Positions 6,271 to 9,101 of a stretch of 9,101 nucleotides of DNA are shown here, piece by piece. The position numbers and the translations under genes are program-made. This DNA comes from Prevotellaceae bacterium. GTDB taxonomy: Bacteria > Bacteroidota > Bacteroidia > Bacteroidales > Paludibacteraceae. The notes beneath the pieces were generated by a model. It saw only the letters and a program-made list of their open reading frames with translations. It was not told the origin of the DNA and made no database searches. Position 1 is the stretch's first letter; each line of letters begins with the position of its first letter. Where the stretch lies: NCBI GenBank assembly GCA_031290375.1, contig JAITNR010000161.1, positions 1 to 9,101 of the forward strand. The letters are read 5' to 3'.

Positions 6271-6302
6271 CAAAGTTACTATTTTTTTATCACTTTTGCA
6301 AC
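6271..6302 (-). promoter_or_regulatory. Promoter of rpoD
   Basis: On the minus strand GTTG (6302-6299), 20 bases, then TAACTTTG (6278-6271). The -7 box is a full match to TAnnTTTG; the -33 box keeps the TTG core with spacing one longer than ideal. The -7 box ends 22 bases before the ATG at 6248, giving a short leader. Confidence 0.75.
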
Positions 6303-6343
6303 ATATATATTATAAAAATATATAAAATTCTTTAAACAGATTT

Positions 6344-6381
6344 AAAAAAACGAAACATTCGGTATAAAATTACTATCCGAA
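6344..6381 (-). terminator. Probable terminator of the flippase-pnuC unit
   Basis: On the minus strand TTCGG (6381-6377) and CCGAA (6362-6358) form a stem that can extend with a one-base bulge around a roughly 14-base AT loop. TTTCG and a run of seven T (6350-6344) follow. It lies about 37 bases after the pnuC stop. The stem is modest, so this is a fair but not strong call. Confidence 0.5.
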
Positions 6382-6417
6382 GAGCAGTTCTTATGTCAAT
6401 ATATTTTATAGGACAGG

Positions 6418-7050
6418 TTATCTCACAATTTCTTTTTTCCAGCTCAAAAATGCTTTTATACCTATGAGCCAGAAACATGTGTACAGGATAGCTGTAAAGT
6501 ATATACCCATAATGCAATAGAGGATTACGCTGACAAAGTCGGCGACAATCCAGATTGCCCAATTGTCGATTTTTTTGCGGGTTATCAGGATTTGGGCAAT
6601 AATGCTTGCAACCGTTATCAGAGCATCGATGTAGGGATATGCGGGCTTTTCAATATTGTCGGGAAATTTCGCCGATATTGAAACTACGGCGTACGCCCAA
6701 ACTGTTGCCACAGAAACAACCACAAGCAAAATATAAATCCGTTGCCTGTTTTTGAGGGCTGTGATTTTTATAAGTTGCTGTTTTTCATTTGGTTTAGTCC
6801 AACTGTAAATGCCATAACAGTTTATCATAAAATAAACCGCTTGCAAAATCATCATCGAATAGAGGTGGCATTGATAGAAAATGGCGAAGTATAACACGCA
6901 GTTAATCAGCCCCAGATAGAAGTTTATAACCCTCTCTATTGCGGCAAGATAAACAGCCAAAAGTCCTGTTATTACCCCAAACAACTCCAAATAACTGAGT
7001 TTGTAGTCAAAAATTGTTGCACAAATGTTGTTTATATCAAAGAAGTTCAT
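6418..7050 (-). CDS. pnuC: PnuC-family nicotinamide riboside transporter
   Basis: A 210-residue inner-membrane protein of the PnuC family, which takes up nicotinamide riboside by facilitated diffusion linked to intracellular phosphorylation. Visible marks, counted from the ATG, are a first helix YLELFGVITGLLAVYLA, NFYLGLINCVLYFAIFY, the helix ending YFMINCYGIYSWTKP, and the C-terminal DNWAIWIVADFVSVILYCIM block with its conserved aromatic residues. About seven hydrophobic segments are present and length is normal. I chose ATG at 7050; the frame opens slightly earlier with TTG at 7062, which would add MTLK and is less likely. It lies 27 bases after the flippase and shares its transcript. PnuC paralogues in some Bacteroidetes carry thiamine (PnuT); no TPP riboswitch is seen here, so the substrate stays open. 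Confidence 0.88.
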   Translation of the reverse strand: MNFFDINNICATIFDYKLSYLELFGVITGLLAVYLAAIERVINFYLGLINCVLYFAIFYQCHLYSMMILQAVYFMINCYGIYSWTKPNEKQQLIKITALKNRQRIYILLVVVSVATVWAYAVVSISAKFPDNIEKPAYPYIDALITVASIIAQILITRKKIDNWAIWIVADFVSVILYCIMGIYFTAILYTCFWLIGIKAFLSWKKEIVR

Positions 7051-7077
7051 TTTCAGGGTCAAATTTTGCTTATTGTT

Positions 7078-8580
7078 CTAATGCCTCAATATTCTTTTTA
7101 CAAAGGGCAATTCCAGCAGCGGCACATCTTTTTTTACAATATAAGCAACAAACGGTACCAGCAGTGCCACACGCCAAACTATTGTGAGGAAAAGGTTAGG
7201 CATTTTTACACATAACATTAACAAACTCAATACAATAGCTACAAAGAAGTAAAGCCCAATTTTTTTCAGATTATACTTGATTGGATAATATTTTTGCCCC
7301 AAAAAATAACAGATAATCATTGTAATAAAAAAGGTTATCAGTGAAGAGAAAACACAAGCCCAGTAGCTGAATTTTGGGATAAATATTATGTTTAAAATCA
7401 ACGAAAGAGCAAGCCCAATCAACGAAATCCATGTCCCCCACATTGTTTTATCAGTCAGTTTGTACCACAGTGAAAGGTTGTAATAAACCCCTTGAAAGAA
7501 GTAAGTTATTAATACAAAGGGAATTATGGCGATACCGACACGAAAATCGGTATCCAAAAGCAATTTCAAAGCGTCCAATCCTGCTATCAAAACGAGGTAA
7601 ATCAGCATTGAGGTTATTACAAAATAAGTCATTGTTAATGAATGAGTTGATTTGCTGTCCTTATTCTCTTTTTTGGCAAAAATAAACGGTTCGTATGCAA
7701 ATCGAAAGGCGTATTGAAACATCATCATCACCATTGCCACCTTGAAACAAGCCTGATAAACACCCAATTCACCCTGCCACACCTCTTTGGCATCAGGATG
7801 ATAGACGTGTGGAAAAATCAAGCGGTCAACAGTCTGGTTCATTGTTCCTACGATGCCAAACAACAGTAGCGGTAAGGAATATCTCAGCATTGTTTTAAGT
7901 ATCTTAAAATCGAATTTCCATTTAGCAGCAAAAATAAGCGGCAAAAGCACAACAAACCCTACAAAAGTGGATAAAAAATTGGAAATTATGATATATCTGA
8001 CCTTATGTTCAGGGTTGAAAAACCACGAAATCAAATCGGGATTGTTATTATAAATCTTAGGGCATATTATAAGAAAAAACACATTAAACAAAACATTGCA
8101 AACAATCATTAATATCTTGATAGACATAAATTTGACAGGCTTATGCTTGAGTCTTAAATATGCAAATGGTATTGTAGAAAAGGCATCTATTGCCACTGTT
8201 ACAGCCATTACCATTACGAGTTCCGAATAGTCGGGCAGCATCATCAGAACGGATATTTGAGGATAGAAAAAGGCAAAAACAATTACAAAGAGTATAGATG
8301 TAGAAGCTATGCTTGTGAGTGTGGTTGTATAAACTCTGTCTGCTGCCGTTTCGTTTGGCTGTGTGGTTGCAAAACGGAAGTAACCTGTTTCCATGCCGTA
8401 AGTTAATATCGTGATAATCAGAGCAATCCACGAATACAAAAGCCCTACTACTCCATATTCGCCTGTGGTAATGGTATAGGAATACAGCGGAACAAGCAAC
8501 CAGTTGAGAAACCTGCCCAAGATAGAACTCACTCCGTAAATGGCGGTATCCTTTGCTAATGATTTTACTCCGTTAGACAT
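7078..8580 (-). CDS. Oligosaccharide flippase / polysaccharide biosynthesis protein (Wzx/MATE-like)
   Basis: A 500-residue polytopic membrane protein of the MOP superfamily (Wzx/RfbX-like), expected to flip lipid-linked glycans across the inner membrane for surface polysaccharide or lipopolysaccharide assembly. The N-terminus SLAKDTAIYGVSSILGRFLNWLLVPLYSYTIT followed by EYGVVGLLYSW is the usual entry of this family. YGMETGYFRFA (about 61-71), a loop near 185-200, and LPLLLFGIVGTMNQTVDRLI (about 234-253) also fit. I count roughly 12-14 hydrophobic segments across the length, which is full for the family. No glycosyltransferases lie beside it, so the substrate cannot be inferred; it is not inside a visible capsule locus here. 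A near-ideal promoter at 8650-8680 precedes it and pnuC follows on the same transcript. Confidence 0.88.
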   Translation of the reverse strand: MSNGVKSLAKDTAIYGVSSILGRFLNWLLVPLYSYTITTGEYGVVGLLYSWIALIITILTYGMETGYFRFATTQPNETAADRVYTTTLTSIASTSILFVIVFAFFYPQISVLMMLPDYSELVMVMAVTVAIDAFSTIPFAYLRLKHKPVKFMSIKILMIVCNVLFNVFFLIICPKIYNNNPDLISWFFNPEHKVRYIIISNFLSTFVGFVVLLPLIFAAKWKFDFKILKTMLRYSLPLLLFGIVGTMNQTVDRLIFPHVYHPDAKEVWQGELGVYQACFKVAMVMMMFQYAFRFAYEPFIFAKKENKDSKSTHSLTMTYFVITSMLIYLVLIAGLDALKLLLDTDFRVGIAIIPFVLITYFFQGVYYNLSLWYKLTDKTMWGTWISLIGLALSLILNIIFIPKFSYWACVFSSLITFFITMIICYFLGQKYYPIKYNLKKIGLYFFVAIVLSLLMLCVKMPNLFLTIVWRVALLVPFVAYIVKKDVPLLELPFVKRILRH

Positions 8581-8649
8581 TTATTTGCTTTTCTTTCAAT
8601 GAAATCAACAATTAAAAATAACAATAATTGATACTCGTAAAATAGTTGG

Positions 8650-8680
8650 CAAAGGTAAATAAAAGTTTTGAAAAAACAAA
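8650..8680 (-). promoter_or_regulatory. Strong promoter of the flippase-pnuC unit
   Basis: On the minus strand TTTG (8680-8677), exactly 19 bases, then TACCTTTG (8657-8650): a full consensus match. The -7 box ends about 70 bases before the ATG at 8580, leaving an AT-rich leader in which I see no riboswitch. Confidence 0.88.
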
Positions 8681-8732
8681 GGCATATCTCTTCTGAGAAA
8701 ATTACACAAAATTAATTCTTTTTTTGTGAATG

Positions 8733-8763
8733 CAAAGTTAAGGCAGTTTAGCGATGGCATAAA
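8733..8763 (-). promoter_or_regulatory. Second, weaker candidate promoter upstream of the flippase
   Basis: On the minus strand TTTA (8763-8760), 19 bases, then TAACTTTG (8740-8733). The -7 box matches fully and the -33 box in three of four bases. Its -33 region lies inside the perfect palindrome at 8756-8771, which could be an operator. Confidence 0.4.
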
Positions 8764-8771
8764 TTTATGCC
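8756..8771. promoter_or_regulatory. Perfect 16 bp palindrome, possible operator
   Basis: GGCATAAATTTATGCC is identical to its reverse complement. It has no loop, so it suits binding of a dimeric protein better than an RNA hairpin. It overlaps the -33 box of the weaker minus-strand promoter and lies about 85 bases before the -7 box of the transposase-side promoter. Alternatively it belongs to an insertion-sequence end. The binding protein is unknown. Confidence 0.45.
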
Positions 8772-8840
8772 TGCACGTCTAAGCAATTCATTTAGAATTT
8801 TATTATTTGGTATAAGCGTTTAGGTCGCCCAAAAAAATGC

Positions 8841-8848
8841 TACCTTTG
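8841..8848 (+). promoter_or_regulatory. Candidate -7 box upstream of the transposase
   Basis: TACCTTTG is a full -7 match on the plus strand. The best -33 partner is TTTA at 8819-8822 with 18 bases between, so the promoter is only partly consensus. A start here would place the RNA 5' end at about the GTG at 8853. Confidence 0.4.
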
Positions 8849-8852
8849 TAGC

Positions 8853-9101
8853 GTGAAAACAAGAGAAAAATTTACAGGAGTGAATTCAATAGAATTTTAT
8901 AAACGCTTTCAAAGCGATGGGGATTGCTACAAATATATTGCCGACATAAAATGGGAAAACGGCTATGTTTGTAAAAGATGTAACAAATACAACATATTGT
9001 AATGGCAAAAAACCATATTCAAAACGTTGCAACAAATGCAAACACGATGAAAGTCCAACAGCATGTACAATGTTTGATAAGTGTAAATTTTCATTGTTGA
9101 T
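8853..9101 (+). pseudogene. IS1595-family transposase, 5' end, frameshifted and cut by window edge
   Basis: From GTG at 8853 the frame reads KTREKFTGVNSIEFYKRFQSD, then CYKYIADIKWENGYVCKRCN, and stops at TAA 9000-9002. The next frame continues at once as TYCNGKKPYSKRCNKCKHDE and SPTACTMFDKCKFSLL to the window end. Together these make the N-terminal zinc ribbon (CxxC ... CxxC) and following 'SPTA.T.F....' block of IS1595-type transposases. Removing one A from the AAA at 8985-8987 restores CKRCN-N-TTYC and one continuous frame. The copy is therefore likely inactive unless the extra base is a sequencing error. The catalytic DDE/N domain, the right end and the terminal repeats lie outside the window, so the element's boundaries and completeness cannot be judged. 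Confidence 0.8.

Noticed and set aside
7051..7062. TTG start at 7062 for pnuC
   Set aside because: An ATG lies only four codons downstream at 7050 and begins directly before the conserved N-terminal part; TTG starts are uncommon.
8581..8649. TPP or NAD-related riboswitch in the flippase-pnuC leader
   Set aside because: The leader is short and AT-rich, with none of the conserved TPP riboswitch segments, and pnuC is not adjacent to it.

Overview
The window looks like a chromosomal segment from a member of the Bacteroidota, most likely Bacteroidales. The primary sigma factor is the short Bacteroidetes type. Promoters follow the phylum's TTTG-N19-TAnnTTTG pattern rather than the E. coli one, and Shine-Dalgarno sequences are largely absent. 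Ribosomal protein L31 is the zinc-free type B. The DNA is AT-rich apart from one secreted-protein gene. This placement rests on recognised protein families and promoter form; no database search was made.

Left part (1-2491, minus strand). A candidate operon runs leftward: a pRiA4b ORF-3/TnpR-like acidic protein, then miaA (tRNA dimethylallyltransferase), then a LysE-type exporter. The first two overlap by 4 bases (ATGA). The exporter sits 75 bases downstream and has its own candidate promoter. A very good leftward promoter at 37-67 serves a gene outside the window.

Middle (2492-4543). This is the unusual section. A GC-richer gene for a secreted FISUMP-domain protein has an intact 412-codon body. 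Its signal-peptide segment lies in another frame, with no ordinary start codon in place and an in-frame TAG upstream. The gene is bracketed by a 28-29 bp near-perfect inverted repeat (2812-2840 and 4416-4443) and by two related GC-rich palindromic repeats. A (TATC)12 microsatellite begins one base after its stop codon. This may be a decayed gene or a silent surface-protein cassette; sequence error cannot be excluded.

Centre-right (4501-6248). A near-ideal promoter drives tRNA-Ser(UGA), followed 29 bases later by rpmE2 (L31 type B), probably as one transcript. A 463-base stretch without a convincing gene holds several hairpins. It ends at the rho-independent terminator of leftward rpoD, the primary sigma factor that should read the promoters seen here.

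Right part (6418-9101). A Wzx/MATE-like polysaccharide flippase and pnuC form a leftward two-gene unit with a near-ideal promoter at 8650-8680. The right edge carries the 5' end of an IS1595-type transposase, broken by a single-base frameshift in its zinc ribbon and cut by the window end.
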